Assembly (NCBI GenBank): GCA_016861105.1
Contig: BOKS01000002.1
Span: 186,001 to 250,000, forward strand
Length of the DNA: 64,000 bases
Direction of reading: 5' to 3'
Origin: Betaproteobacteria bacterium
Lineage (GTDB): Bacteria > Pseudomonadota > Gammaproteobacteria > Burkholderiales > Casimicrobiaceae
Below, piece after piece: positions 1 to 7,817 of the stretch. The notes under the pieces were generated by a model. It searched no databases. It was not told where the DNA came from and saw nothing but the letters and a program-made list of their open reading frames with translations. A program made the translations under genes and the position numbers. The number at the start of each line of letters is the position of its first letter. The stretch's first letter is position 1.

Positions 1-843
1 GCGCGCTGGCTGCCGCGCGTCGCGCGCGGCGAGGCGATCGCCGCGTTCGCGCTCTCCGAGCCGGAGGCGGGCTCGGACGTCGGCGCGATGGCGATGCGGG
101 CGCGGCGCGACGGCGACGGCTGGCGGCTCGACGGCGAGAAGACGTGGATCAGCAACGGCGGCATCGCCGACTTCTATTGCGTCTTCGCGCGCACGGGCGA
201 GGAGGGCGGCGCGCGCGGCATCTCCGCGTTCGTCGTGCCGGCGGACGCGCCGGGGCTCGCGATCGCCGAGCGCATCGCCACGATCGCCCCGCATCCGCTC
301 GCCCGCCTCGCGTTCGACGGCTGCCGGCTGCCGGCCGACGCGCTGCTCGGCGCGCAGGGCGAGGGCTTCAAGCTCGCGATGCGCACGCTCGACATCTTCC
401 GCGCGTCGGTCGGCGCGGCGGCGAACGGGTTCGCGCGCCGCGCCCTCGACGAGGCCGTCGCGCAGGCGACGTCGCGCCGCATGTTCGGCGGCACGCTCGC
501 CGACCTGCAGCTCACGCAGGCGGCGCTCGGCGAGATGGCGGCCGCGGTCGACGCCGCCGCGCTGCTCGTCGCGCGTGCGGCCTGGACGCGCGACGCGCGC
601 GGCGGACGGACGACGCGCGAGGCGGCGATGGCGAAGATGGCGGCCACCGAGTCCGCGCAGCGCGTCATCGACCACGCGCTCCAGCTGCACGGCGGGACGG
701 GCGTGCGCGACGGCAGCGTCGTCGCGCGGCTCTACCGCGAGATCCGCGCGCTGCGCATCTACGAGGGGGCCACCGAGGTCCAGAAGCTCATCATCGGCCG
801 CGACGTGCTCGCGCCGCGGCCCTCCCGCGAGGAGCGAGCATGA
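1..843 (+). CDS. Acyl-CoA dehydrogenase, 5'-truncated by window edge
   Basis: This is the C-terminal 280 residues of a flavin-dependent acyl-CoA dehydrogenase; the start lies left of the window. The frame is open from base 1. It shows the family signature [11 protein letters not shown] followed by WISNGG, and near the C-terminus [10 protein letters not shown] and IYEGATEVQ, whose Glu is the usual catalytic base. It oxidises an acyl-CoA to the enoyl-CoA and passes electrons to ETF. Its stop overlaps the next start by four bases (ATGA), so it is translationally coupled to the CoA ligase. This suggests it acts on the product of that ligase, or on a downstream beta-oxidation intermediate. The substrate is not readable from sequence. 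Confidence 0.93.
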   Translation, partial: ARWLPRVARGEAIAAFALSEPEAGSDVGAMAMRARRDGDGWRLDGEKTWISNGGIADFYCVFARTGEEGGARGISAFVVPADAPGLAIAERIATIAPHPLARLAFDGCRLPADALLGAQGEGFKLAMRTLDIFRASVGAAANGFARRALDEAVAQATSRRMFGGTLADLQLTQAALGEMAAAVDAAALLVARAAWTRDARGGRTTREAAMAKMAATESAQRVIDHALQLHGGTGVRDGSVVARLYREIRALRIYEGATEVQKLIIGRDVLAPRPSREERA

Positions 844-2510
844 CCACTCCGACTGCCGTGAACAGCGGCCGCAGCGCGCACGTCGACACCTTCGCCCGCG
901 ACCACCTGCCGCCGCGCGACGCCTGGCCCGAGTTCCTGTTCGACCTGCCCGAGCTGCGCTATCCGCCGCAGACCAACTGCGCCGCCGCGCTCCTCGACGA
1001 GGCGGTGGCCCGCGGATGGGGCGACCGCCCCGCGATCCTCGCGCCCGGCGGCACGCGCTGGACCTACGCGGAGCTGCTCGCGCGCGCCAACCGGCTGGCG
1101 CACGTGCTCGTCGACGACATGGGGCTGCGGCCCGGCAACCGCGTGCTGCTGCGCGGGCCGAACAGCCCGGCGATGGCGGCGTGCTGGTTCGCGATCGTCA
1201 AGGCCGGCGGCATCGTCGTGGCGACGATGCCGCTGCTGCGCGCCAAGGAGCTGACCGACATCGTGAACAAGGCGCGCGTCACGCACGCGCTGTGCGACGC
1301 CCGGCTCGTCGACGAGCTGGACCGCGCGCGGGCGCAGTGCCCGACGCTGGCGCGCGTCGCGCTGTTCCAGACCGACGCGGCCGACGGCGTCGAGGCGCGC
1401 GCCGCGGCGAAGCCGGCGGCCTTCGCCAACTGCGACACGGCGAGCGACGACACCGTGCTGATCGCGTTCACCTCCGGCACGACCGGGCAGCCGAAGGGCA
1501 CGATGCACTTCCACCGCGACGTGCTGGCCGCGGCGGACTGCTTCCCGAAGTCGACCCTGCGCGCGGTGCCCGACGACGTGTTCACCGGCAGCCCGCCGCT
1601 CGCGTTCACGTTCGGCCTCGGCGGGCTGCTGCTCTTCCCGCTGCGCGTGGGCGCCTCCACGCTGCTGATCGAGCGCCCGTCGCCGGAGGCGCTGCTCGCG
1701 GCGATCGCGGAGCACCGTCCGACGGTGCTGTTCACGGCGCCCACGTCGTACCGGCAGATGGCCGGCCAGGCGCCGTCGTTCGACCTCTCCAGCCTGCGCA
1801 AGTGCGTGTCGGCCGGCGAGGCGCTGCCCGCGGCCACGCGCAGGCTGTGGAAGGACGCGACCGGCATCGAGATCATCGACGGCATCGGCTCCACCGAGAT
1901 GCTGCACATCTTCATCTCGCATCCCGACACCCAGGCCCGGCCCGGCGCCACGGGCAGGGCGATTCCCGGCTACGTGGCCTGCGTGCTCGACGAGGTGGGC
2001 CGCCCGCTGCCGGCGGGGCGCTCCGGCCGGCTCGCGGTCAAGGGACCGACCGGGTGCCGCTACCTCGACGACCCGCGCCAGGCGAACTACGTCCAGCACG
2101 GTTGGAACGTGACCGGCGACGCGTACCGGATGGACGAGGACGGGTGGTTCTGGTACGAGGCGCGCACCGACGACATGATCGTGTCGGCCGGCTACAACAT
2201 CGCCGGACCGGAGGTCGAGGGGGCGCTGCTCGCGCACCCCGCGGTGGCCGAGTGCGCGTGCATCGCGGCGCCCGACGACGAGCGCGGAGCGATCGTCAAG
2301 GCCTTCGTCGTGCTGAAGGAGGGGCTCGTACCGGGCGACGCGCTCACGCGCGAGCTGCAGGAGCACGTCAAGCAGTCGATCGCCCCGTACAAGTACCCGC
2401 GCGCCGTCGAGTACGTCGAGGGCTTGCCGCGCACCGAGACCGGCAAGCTGCAGCGCTTCCGGCTGCGGCAGATGGAGGAGCAGCGCGCGCGCGAAGGGAG
2501 GGACGCGTGA
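840..2510 (+). CDS. Benzoate/2-aminobenzoate-type CoA ligase (AMP-binding)
   Basis: A 556-residue adenylate-forming acid-CoA ligase. The ATG at 840 overlaps the previous stop; longer readings upstream are only antisense-like high-GC frame. The AMP-binding P-loop [12 protein letters not shown] lies near residue 213. The C-terminal lid domain has the ETGKLQR motif with the adenylation Lys near the end. The N-terminal stretch [12 protein letters not shown] is, from memory, typical of 2-aminobenzoate-CoA ligases and related benzoate-CoA ligases. It activates an aromatic acid to its CoA thioester with ATP. The neighbours (acyl-CoA dehydrogenase, thioesterase, Rid protein and a downstream kynurenine-formamidase-like gene) favour anthranilate from tryptophan as substrate. 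That choice is inference; benzoate or another aryl acid is possible. Confidence 0.88.
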   Translation: MTTPTAVNSGRSAHVDTFARDHLPPRDAWPEFLFDLPELRYPPQTNCAAALLDEAVARGWGDRPAILAPGGTRWTYAELLARANRLAHVLVDDMGLRPGNRVLLRGPNSPAMAACWFAIVKAGGIVVATMPLLRAKELTDIVNKARVTHALCDARLVDELDRARAQCPTLARVALFQTDAADGVEARAAAKPAAFANCDTASDDTVLIAFTSGTTGQPKGTMHFHRDVLAAADCFPKSTLRAVPDDVFTGSPPLAFTFGLGGLLLFPLRVGASTLLIERPSPEALLAAIAEHRPTVLFTAPTSYRQMAGQAPSFDLSSLRKCVSAGEALPAATRRLWKDATGIEIIDGIGSTEMLHIFISHPDTQARPGATGRAIPGYVACVLDEVGRPLPAGRSGRLAVKGPTGCRYLDDPRQANYVQHGWNVTGDAYRMDEDGWFWYEARTDDMIVSAGYNIAGPEVEGALLAHPAVAECACIAAPDDERGAIVKAFVVLKEGLVPGDALTRELQEHVKQSIAPYKYPRAVEYVEGLPRTETGKLQRFRLRQMEEQRAREGRDA

Positions 2511-2935
2511 GCGGCGCCTTCACCGTGCGCAAGACGATCCGCTTCGGCCACTGCGATCCCGCCGGCATCGTCTACTACCCGCGCTACCTGGACCTGCTGC
2601 ACGAGGCCAAGGAGGACTGGCTGCGCGACGGCGTCGGCGTGCCGCTGTCCGAGCTGATCGGCGTGCGCCGGCGCGGCCTGCCGATCGTCAGGCTCGAGGC
2701 CGACTTCCTCGCCCCGTCGCGGCTCGGCGACGACGTCGAGATCGACGTCGGCGTCGGGCGCGTCGGCGGCACGTCGCTGCACGTGCACTACGAGCTGCGC
2801 GGGGACGGACGGCCGCGGCTGCGCGCGCGCTCCGTCGTCGTGCACGTCCGGCTCGACGACGGCCGGCCGGTCGCGCTCGACGGCGACCTCCGCGAGCGCC
2901 TGGCACGCTACGTCGCCGACGGAGGCGGGCGATGA
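2507..2935 (+). CDS. Acyl-CoA thioesterase, 4HBT hotdog family
   Basis: A 142-residue hotdog-fold thioesterase. The GTG start at 2507 overlaps the ligase stop (GTGA). The motif HCDPAGIVYYPRYLDLLHEA contains the Asp-Pro-Ala-Gly core of 4-hydroxybenzoyl-CoA thioesterases, with the catalytic Asp near residue 15. It hydrolyses an acyl- or aryl-CoA, either as the last step of the pathway or to release CoA from dead-end thioesters. It is coupled to genes on both sides by four-base overlaps, so it belongs to the same operon. Thioesterases of this type accompany aerobic aryl-CoA pathways, which supports the context reading. Confidence 0.9.
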   Translation: MSGAFTVRKTIRFGHCDPAGIVYYPRYLDLLHEAKEDWLRDGVGVPLSELIGVRRRGLPIVRLEADFLAPSRLGDDVEIDVGVGRVGGTSLHVHYELRGDGRPRLRARSVVVHVRLDDGRPVALDGDLRERLARYVADGGGR

Positions 2936-3327
2936 AGATCCTCCAGCCGCCGGACTGGGCGCCGGCGAGGGGCTACGCGAACGGCGTCGCCGCGCGCGGG
3001 ACGCTGGTGTTCGTGGCCGGCCAGATCGGCTGGAACGCGCAGCAGCGCTTCGAGAGCGACGACTTCGTCGCGCAGGCGCGGCAGGCGCTGGCCAACGTCG
3101 TGGCGGTGCTGGCGCAGGCCGGCGGGCGGCCCGAGCACATCGTGCGCATGACCTGGTACGTGGTGGACCGCGACGAGTACGTGGCGAGCTACCGCGCGCT
3201 CGGACCCGCCTACCGGGACGTGATCGGCCGCCACTTCCCCGCGATGACGGCCGTCGAGGTCCGCCGGCTGGTGGAGCCGCGCGCCCGCGTGGAGATCGAG
3301 GCGACGGCGGTGCTCCCCGACGCATGA
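2932..3327 (+). CDS. RidA/YjgF-family enamine/imine deaminase
   Basis: A 131-residue Rid-family protein (VFVAGQIGWN near residue 25, VEVRRLVEPRARVEIEATAV near the C-terminus). The Arg/Glu pair in ARVEIEA matches the reactive-imine binding region of the family. Rid proteins hydrolyse enamine/imine intermediates to the keto compound and ammonia. The start overlaps the thioesterase stop (ATGA). In an operon with a 2-aminobenzoate-type CoA ligase, the natural inference is removal of the amino group after the ring has been reduced or hydroxylated. It is the last gene of the first operon; 150 bases follow before the next gene. Confidence 0.88.
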   Translation: MKILQPPDWAPARGYANGVAARGTLVFVAGQIGWNAQQRFESDDFVAQARQALANVVAVLAQAGGRPEHIVRMTWYVVDRDEYVASYRALGPAYRDVIGRHFPAMTAVEVRRLVEPRARVEIEATAVLPDA

Positions 3328-3435
3328 CGTGCGCGGGCGCCGCGCGCCGCGGCCTTAACGGGCATCAAGGCCCGCCGGGTCCGGCGACCCCGATCCTTCG
3401 CGCTGGACTGCCCGTCGCCGCCCTCGGCGGCGGGG

Positions 3436-3441
3436 CATAAT
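3436..3441 (+). promoter_or_regulatory. Candidate -10 element of gcdH
   Basis: CATAAT lies 37 bases before the gcdH ATG in an otherwise GC-rich gap, matching TATAAT at five of six positions. No convincing -35 lies 16-18 bases upstream, so this is only a candidate promoter, probably activator-dependent if real. Confidence 0.3.
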
Positions 3442-3477
3442 CGAACTTCCGCCTCCACGCCCCCGAGGCCCGACGCC

Positions 3478-4680
3478 ATGAACGCCCCCGAACGCCCGCC
3501 GCTCGCCGCCAAGCCCGCCTTCCGCTGGGACGACCCGCTGCTGCTCGACGAGCAGCTCACCGAGGACGAGCGCATGGTGCGCGACACCGCGCGCCGCTAC
3601 GCGGAGGAGAAGCTGCTCCCGCGGGTGCGCGAGGCCTTCCGCCACGAGACCGCGGACGCGACGGTGTTCCCGGAGATGGGTGCGCTCGGCCTGCTGGGCC
3701 CGACGATCCCGTCGGAGTACGGCGGGGCGGGGCTCAACTACGTGTGCTACGGCCTGATCGCCCGCGAGATCGAGCGCGTCGACTCGGGCTACCGCTCGAT
3801 GATGAGCGTGCAGTCCTCGCTGGTGATGTACCCGATCCACGCCTACGGCAGCGAGGAGCAGCGGCGCAAGTACCTGCCGCGGCTCGCCACCGGCGAGTGG
3901 ATCGGCTGCTTCGGCCTGACCGAGCCGAACCACGGCTCGGACCCCGGGTCGATGATCACGCGGGCGCGTTCGGCGGACGGCGGCTGGCGCCTGACCGGCA
4001 GCAAGATGTGGATCAGCAACTCGCCGATCGCCGACGTGTTCGTCGTCTGGGCGAAGGACGACGGCGGGGTGATCCGCGGCTTCATCCTCGAGAAGGGCAT
4101 GAAGGGGCTGACGGCGCCGGCGATCGAGGGCAAGTTCAGCCTGCGCGCGTCGGTGACCGGCGAGGTCGTGTTGGACGACGTGTTCGTGCCCGCGGAGAAC
4201 CTGCTGCCGAACGTGCAGGGGCTGAAGGGGCCGATGGGCTGCCTCAACAGCGCGCGCTACGGCATCGCGTGGGGCGCGCTGGGCGCGGCCGAGTCCTGCT
4301 GGCACGCGGCGCGGCAGTACACGCTGGACCGCAAGCAGTTCGGCCGGCCGCTCGCGGCCAACCAGCTGATCCAGAAGAAGCTCGCCGACATGATGACCGA
4401 GATCACGCTGGGCCTGCAGGGCTGCCTGCGGCTCGGGCGGATGAAGGACGAGGGGAAGGCGGCGCCCGAGATCACCTCGATCATGAAGCGCAACTCGTGC
4501 GGCAAGGCCCTGGAGATCGCGCGGATGGCGCGCGACATGCACGGCGGCAACGGCATCGTCGACGAGTTCCACGTGATCCGGCACATGCTCAACCTCGAGA
4601 CGGTGAACACCTACGAGGGGACGCACGACATCCACGCGCTGATCCTCGGACGGGCGCAGACGGGGATCGCGGCGTTCTGA
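3478..4680 (+). CDS. gcdH: Glutaryl-CoA dehydrogenase
   Basis: A 400-residue acyl-CoA dehydrogenase that reads as glutaryl-CoA dehydrogenase: [17 protein letters not shown] at the N-terminus, [27 protein letters not shown], and the C-terminal [20 protein letters not shown] with catalytic Glu380. The enzyme oxidises and decarboxylates glutaryl-CoA to crotonyl-CoA, passing electrons to ETF. It serves lysine and tryptophan breakdown and the lower part of benzoyl- and aminobenzoyl-CoA pathways. Length is normal for the family. It stands 150 bases behind the aminobenzoate-type operon on the same strand with its own candidate promoter, which fits a shared role in aromatic acid degradation. Confidence 0.95.
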   Translation: MNAPERPPLAAKPAFRWDDPLLLDEQLTEDERMVRDTARRYAEEKLLPRVREAFRHETADATVFPEMGALGLLGPTIPSEYGGAGLNYVCYGLIAREIERVDSGYRSMMSVQSSLVMYPIHAYGSEEQRRKYLPRLATGEWIGCFGLTEPNHGSDPGSMITRARSADGGWRLTGSKMWISNSPIADVFVVWAKDDGGVIRGFILEKGMKGLTAPAIEGKFSLRASVTGEVVLDDVFVPAENLLPNVQGLKGPMGCLNSARYGIAWGALGAAESCWHAARQYTLDRKQFGRPLAANQLIQKKLADMMTEITLGLQGCLRLGRMKDEGKAAPEITSIMKRNSCGKALEIARMARDMHGGNGIVDEFHVIRHMLNLETVNTYEGTHDIHALILGRAQTGIAAF

Positions 4681-4692
4681 CGCATCGGGCTC

Positions 4693-4724
4693 GGGGAACG
4701 GGCATCGGGGACTGGGGAATGGGG
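4693..4724 (+). other. G-quadruplex-forming motif (+ strand)
   Basis: Five runs of three or four G are separated by loops of three or four bases (loops AAC, CATC, ACT, AAT). This meets the usual G3+N1-7 rule for quadruplex formation and sits just 3' of gcdH. It pairs with a second motif on the opposite strand at 4775-4805. Confidence 0.6.
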
Positions 4725-4774
4725 ATTGGCGGATGGAGGACGGGTGATCGGAGCTGAAGCCGGCACTCCGGGCG

Positions 4775-4805
4775 CCCTCATCCCTCATCCCTCGTCCCGT
4801 CCCCC
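4775..4805 (-). other. G-quadruplex-forming motif (- strand)
   Basis: On the + strand this is five C-runs spaced by TCAT, TCAT, TCGT and GT, ending five bases before the isomerase ATG. On the - strand it is therefore a five-run quadruplex motif. It also places a pyrimidine-rich leader before the gene in place of a normal purine Shine-Dalgarno sequence. Confidence 0.6.
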
Positions 4806-4810
4806 GCAGC

Positions 4811-5452
4811 ATGAAGCTCTTCGACTACTTCCGCTCGTCGGCCGCCTACCGCGTGCGCATCGCGCTCGCGCTGAAGGGGCTCGCCCCGGAGCGCACGTTC
4901 GTGCACCTGCGCCACGGCGCGCAGCGCGCCGGCGACTACCTCGCGCTGAACCCGCAGGGGCTGGTCCCCGCGCTGGTCGCCGACGACGGCGCGGTCCTGA
5001 CGCAGTCGCTCGCCATCGTGGAGTGGCTGGACGAGACGCATCCGCAGCCGCCGCTCCTCCCGTCCGACGCGGACGGCCGCGCGCGCGTGCGCTCGATCGC
5101 GCAGGCGATCGCGTGCGACATCCACCCGCTCAACAACCTGCGCGTCCTCAACTACCTGACGGGAACGCTCGGCGTGAGCGAGGCGCAGCGCGACGGCTGG
5201 TACCGCTACTGGGTCGACCTCGGATTCGAGGCGCTCGAGCGCCGCCTGGCGGGCGAGCGCGCCACCGGGCGCTTCTGCCACGGCGACGCGCCCACGCTCG
5301 CCGACGTGTGCCTCGTGCCGCAGGTCGCCAATGCGCGGCGCTTCGCCGTGGACCTCGCCCCCTATCCGACGATCGTGCGCATCGACGCCGCGTGCGCCGG
5401 CGTGCCGGCGTTCGCGGCCGCCGCGCCGATGCGGCAGCCGGACGCCGAGTAG
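4811..5452 (+). CDS. maiA: Maleylpyruvate/maleylacetoacetate isomerase (GST zeta class)
   Basis: A 213-residue zeta-class glutathione transferase. The signature SSAAYRVRIALALKGL lies at residues 9-24 and contains the Ser-Ser and Arg that bind glutathione; LNPQGLVPAL and QSLAIVEWLDE complete the thioredoxin-like domain. The enzyme isomerises the cis ring-cleavage product to the trans (fumaryl) form with glutathione as cofactor. MaiA of homogentisate breakdown and NagL of gentisate breakdown cannot be told apart by eye. The next gene resembles fumarylpyruvate hydrolase, which favours the gentisate-type role. No purine-rich ribosome site precedes the ATG. Confidence 0.88.
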   Translation: MKLFDYFRSSAAYRVRIALALKGLAPERTFVHLRHGAQRAGDYLALNPQGLVPALVADDGAVLTQSLAIVEWLDETHPQPPLLPSDADGRARVRSIAQAIACDIHPLNNLRVLNYLTGTLGVSEAQRDGWYRYWVDLGFEALERRLAGERATGRFCHGDAPTLADVCLVPQVANARRFAVDLAPYPTIVRIDAACAGVPAFAAAAPMRQPDAE

Positions 5453-5486
5453 CCGCCTCCGACGCCACCCTCATCCACGCCCTTCC

Positions 5487-6188
5487 ATGCCCTCGGTCCT
5501 TCCCCCCTGGCCTTCGCCTGCCGTCCCGGTCGCCGGCAGCGACGACACGTTCCCCGTTCGCCACATCTACTGCGTGGGCCGCAACTACGCCGAGCACGCG
5601 AAGGAGATGGGCGGCGACGCCGTCAGGGAGCCGCCGTTCTTCTTCACCAAGCCCGCCGACGCCGTCCTGCCGGTCGTGCCGCCCGCGCTCGGCCACATGC
5701 GCTATCCGCTCGGCACGCAGGACCTGCAGCACGAGGTGGAGCTCGTCGTCGCGATCGGCCGCGCCGGCGCGCAGCTCGACCCCGAGCACGCGCTCGAGGT
5801 CGTCTACGGCTACGCGACGGGACTCGACATGACGCGCCGCGACCTGCAGATCGCGATGCGCGAGAAGAAGCGCCCGTGGGACCTCGGCAAGTCGTTCGCG
5901 CAGGCCGCGCCGATCGCGCCGATCCACCGTGCCGCGGAGGTCGGCCACCTGGAGCGCGGGGCGATCCGCCTGTCGGTCAACGGCGCGCTGCGCCAGCAGG
6001 GCGACCTCGAGGACATGATCTGGGACGTCCCGCACACGCTGTCGTTCCTGTCGCAGTACTACGAGCTGCTGCCGGGCGACCTCGTGTTCACCGGCACGCC
6101 GGCCGGCGTGTCGGCGGTCGTGGCCGGCGACCGGCTCGACGGCAGCATCGAGGGCCTGTCGCCGCTGTCGATCGTCGTCGATCCGTGA
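5487..6188 (+). CDS. Fumarylacetoacetate hydrolase family protein, fumarylpyruvate hydrolase-like
   Basis: A 233-residue single-domain FAH-family enzyme. YCVGRNYAEHAKEM and PPFFFTKPADAV near the N-terminus, the metal-binding HEVELVVAIG (Glu-x-Glu) and GYATGLDMTRRDLQ (metal-binding Asp) are all present. The C-terminal PGDLVFTGTPAGV loop is also typical. The family cleaves C-C bonds of acylpyruvates using a divalent metal. The short length and N-terminal motif resemble fumarylpyruvate hydrolases (NagK) more than the ~420-residue fumarylacetoacetase. The ATG at 5487 was chosen because the conserved fold begins just after it. The stop overlaps the next GTG start by four bases. Confidence 0.87.
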   Translation: MPSVLPPWPSPAVPVAGSDDTFPVRHIYCVGRNYAEHAKEMGGDAVREPPFFFTKPADAVLPVVPPALGHMRYPLGTQDLQHEVELVVAIGRAGAQLDPEHALEVVYGYATGLDMTRRDLQIAMREKKRPWDLGKSFAQAAPIAPIHRAAEVGHLERGAIRLSVNGALRQQGDLEDMIWDVPHTLSFLSQYYELLPGDLVFTGTPAGVSAVVAGDRLDGSIEGLSPLSIVVDP

Positions 6189-7048
6189 GCGCGCCGGCAT
6201 CGCCGGCGCTCGACGCCGCGGCGGTCGAGCGCGGCTACGACAACCGCGCGGCGATTCCCGATCACATGGCGTGGTTCGCGCGCTGGGCGCAGCGCTCGCG
6301 CGAAGTGCGCGAGCGCTGCGCGTGCGTGCTCGACCTGCGCTACGGGCCGAACGCGAAGGAGACGCTCGACCTGTTCGTGCCGCAGGGTCCCGCTCGCGGA
6401 ACGCTGCTCTTCGTGCACGGCGGCTACTGGCGCGCGCTGGACAAGGCCGACCACTCGTTCGTCGCCGCGCCCTTCGTCGCGCAGGGCATCGCCGTCGCGG
6501 TGCAGAACTACGACCTGTGCCCCGGCGTGACGATCGCGGCCATCGTCGACGAGACCCGGCGCGCGCTGTCGTGGCTGGTGCGCGACGGCCCCCGCCACGG
6601 CGCGGCACCGTCGCGCATCGTCGTCGCCGGCCACTCGGCGGGCGGCCATCTCGCGGCCATGATGATGGCGACGCCGGCGGCGGCGTTCGGGGTCGGCGGG
6701 CACCCGGTCCACGCGGCGGTGTCCGTCTCCGGCGTCCACGACCTGCGGCCGCTCGTGCTGTTCTCGTACAACGCCGACTTCCGCCTCGACGCGGCGGAAG
6801 CCGCGCGGCTGTCGCCCGCGCTCATGCCGCCTGCGACCGGCGCGCCGCTGCTCGTCGCCGTGGGCGGCGACGAGACCTCCGAGTTCCTCCGCCAGGCGCG
6901 ACTGCAGTGGGACGCCTGGCCGGCGAACCGTCCGGCGGGCACCGACGGCCCGCTGGTGATCCCGGGACGCCACCACCTGGCGGTCGTCGACGACTACGCG
7001 GACCCCGCCAGCCTGCTGACCCGGCGCACGCTGCAGCTCTTCGGCTGA
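6185..7048 (+). CDS. Alpha/beta hydrolase, kynurenine formamidase-like
   Basis: A 287-residue alpha/beta hydrolase with GTG start overlapping the previous stop (GTGA). The oxyanion-hole motif HGGYW and nucleophile elbow GHSAGG are characteristic of the animal-type kynurenine formamidases; the catalytic His is probably in GRHHLAVVDDY near the C-terminus. The enzyme would release formate from N-formylkynurenine in tryptophan catabolism, leading to kynurenine and then anthranilate. That agrees with the 2-aminobenzoate-type CoA ligase at 840-2510. A general esterase of the same family is the alternative. Confidence 0.8.
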   Translation: MSAPASPALDAAAVERGYDNRAAIPDHMAWFARWAQRSREVRERCACVLDLRYGPNAKETLDLFVPQGPARGTLLFVHGGYWRALDKADHSFVAAPFVAQGIAVAVQNYDLCPGVTIAAIVDETRRALSWLVRDGPRHGAAPSRIVVAGHSAGGHLAAMMMATPAAAFGVGGHPVHAAVSVSGVHDLRPLVLFSYNADFRLDAAEAARLSPALMPPATGAPLLVAVGGDETSEFLRQARLQWDAWPANRPAGTDGPLVIPGRHHLAVVDDYADPASLLTRRTLQLFG

Positions 7049-7080
7049 CCCGCGGGCACTCGCCCGCGCAGCGGGCGGCG

Positions 7081-7108
7081 TTGACAAACTGACCGTCGGT
7101 CATTTAGT
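7081..7108 (+). promoter_or_regulatory. Promoter of the TetR-RND operon
   Basis: TTGACA at 7081-7086 is a perfect -35 box. A 16-base spacer leads to TTTAGT at 7103-7108, which matches TATAAT at four of six positions. The first palindromic operator lies between the two boxes, the classical position for repression. Confidence 0.7.
7090..7102. promoter_or_regulatory. Operator 1, perfect palindrome in the promoter spacer
   Basis: TGACCGTCGGTCA is a perfect inverted repeat of six bases each side of one central base. It fills the promoter spacer, so a bound dimer would block RNA polymerase. The TetR regulator encoded 46 bases downstream is the obvious ligand. Confidence 0.75.
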
Positions 7109-7120
7109 GTGGCGGTCAAG

Positions 7121-7133
7121 TGACCCGGGGTCA
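7121..7133. promoter_or_regulatory. Operator 2, second palindrome of the same design
   Basis: TGACCCGGGGTCA is another perfect 6-1-6 inverted repeat sharing TGACC/GGTCA with operator 1. The two centres are 31 bases apart, about three helical turns, so two dimers would sit on the same face of the DNA. It lies 15 bases before the TetR start codon. Confidence 0.72.
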
Positions 7134-7147
7134 TTTGGGAACACGCC

Positions 7148-7816
7148 ATGGCGATCCGCCAACGGGCCGTCCTCGCCGAGGACAAGCAGGAGCGGCACCA
7201 CGCGATCCTCGACGCGGCCGAGCGGCTGCTGCACCGCTCGCCCGACCGCGTCGCGAACGTCGCCGAGGTGGCCGACGAGGCCGGCCTCGCGAAGGGCACG
7301 GTGTACCTGTACTTCCCCAGCAAGGAGGAGCTGCTGCTCGCGCTGCACGAGCGGCACGTCGACGACTTCTTCGACGCGCTGGTCGGGCGGCTCGCCCTGC
7401 GCGCGCCGGTCACGCTGGACGACATGATGGCGCTCACGCGTACGCACTTCCTCGAGCAGCCGACGTTCCTGCCGCTCGCCACGCGCTGCTTCGGGATCAT
7501 GGCGACGGCCGTGCCGCCGGCGTCGGCGAGCTCGTTCCACCAGCGGATGGCGCAGCGGCTGCAGGAAGCCGGCGCCGGGCTGGAGCGCCACTTCCCGGAG
7601 CTGCGTCCCGGGCACGGCGTCGCCCTGCTGCGCCGCAGCTTCGCGCTGATCGTGGGGCTGTGGCAGATGTCGTCGGCGCACGCGTCGGAGGAGGCGGGTC
7701 CCTGCGGCCTGCCCGCGGACGACTTTCCCGCCGAACTGGCCGCCGCCCTCCGCGCGCTGTGGGAAGGGACGATCGGACGGCCGCTGCGTGTTGCAGCGGC
7801 GGCCCCGGAGGCATGA
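7148..7816 (+). CDS. TetR/AcrR-family transcriptional regulator
   Basis: A 222-residue TetR-family repressor. The helix-turn-helix near residues 30-65 contains VAEVADEAGLAKGTVYLYFPSKEELL, the standard family pattern; the C-terminal ligand domain is variable. Two palindromic operators in its own promoter indicate autorepression, with release by an efflux substrate. The RND adaptor begins one base after its stop, so repressor and pump are transcribed together. An operon with the repressor first is a common layout for inducible multidrug efflux. Confidence 0.93.
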   Translation: MAIRQRAVLAEDKQERHHAILDAAERLLHRSPDRVANVAEVADEAGLAKGTVYLYFPSKEELLLALHERHVDDFFDALVGRLALRAPVTLDDMMALTRTHFLEQPTFLPLATRCFGIMATAVPPASASSFHQRMAQRLQEAGAGLERHFPELRPGHGVALLRRSFALIVGLWQMSSAHASEEAGPCGLPADDFPAELAAALRALWEGTIGRPLRVAAAAPEA

Positions 7817-7817
7817 C

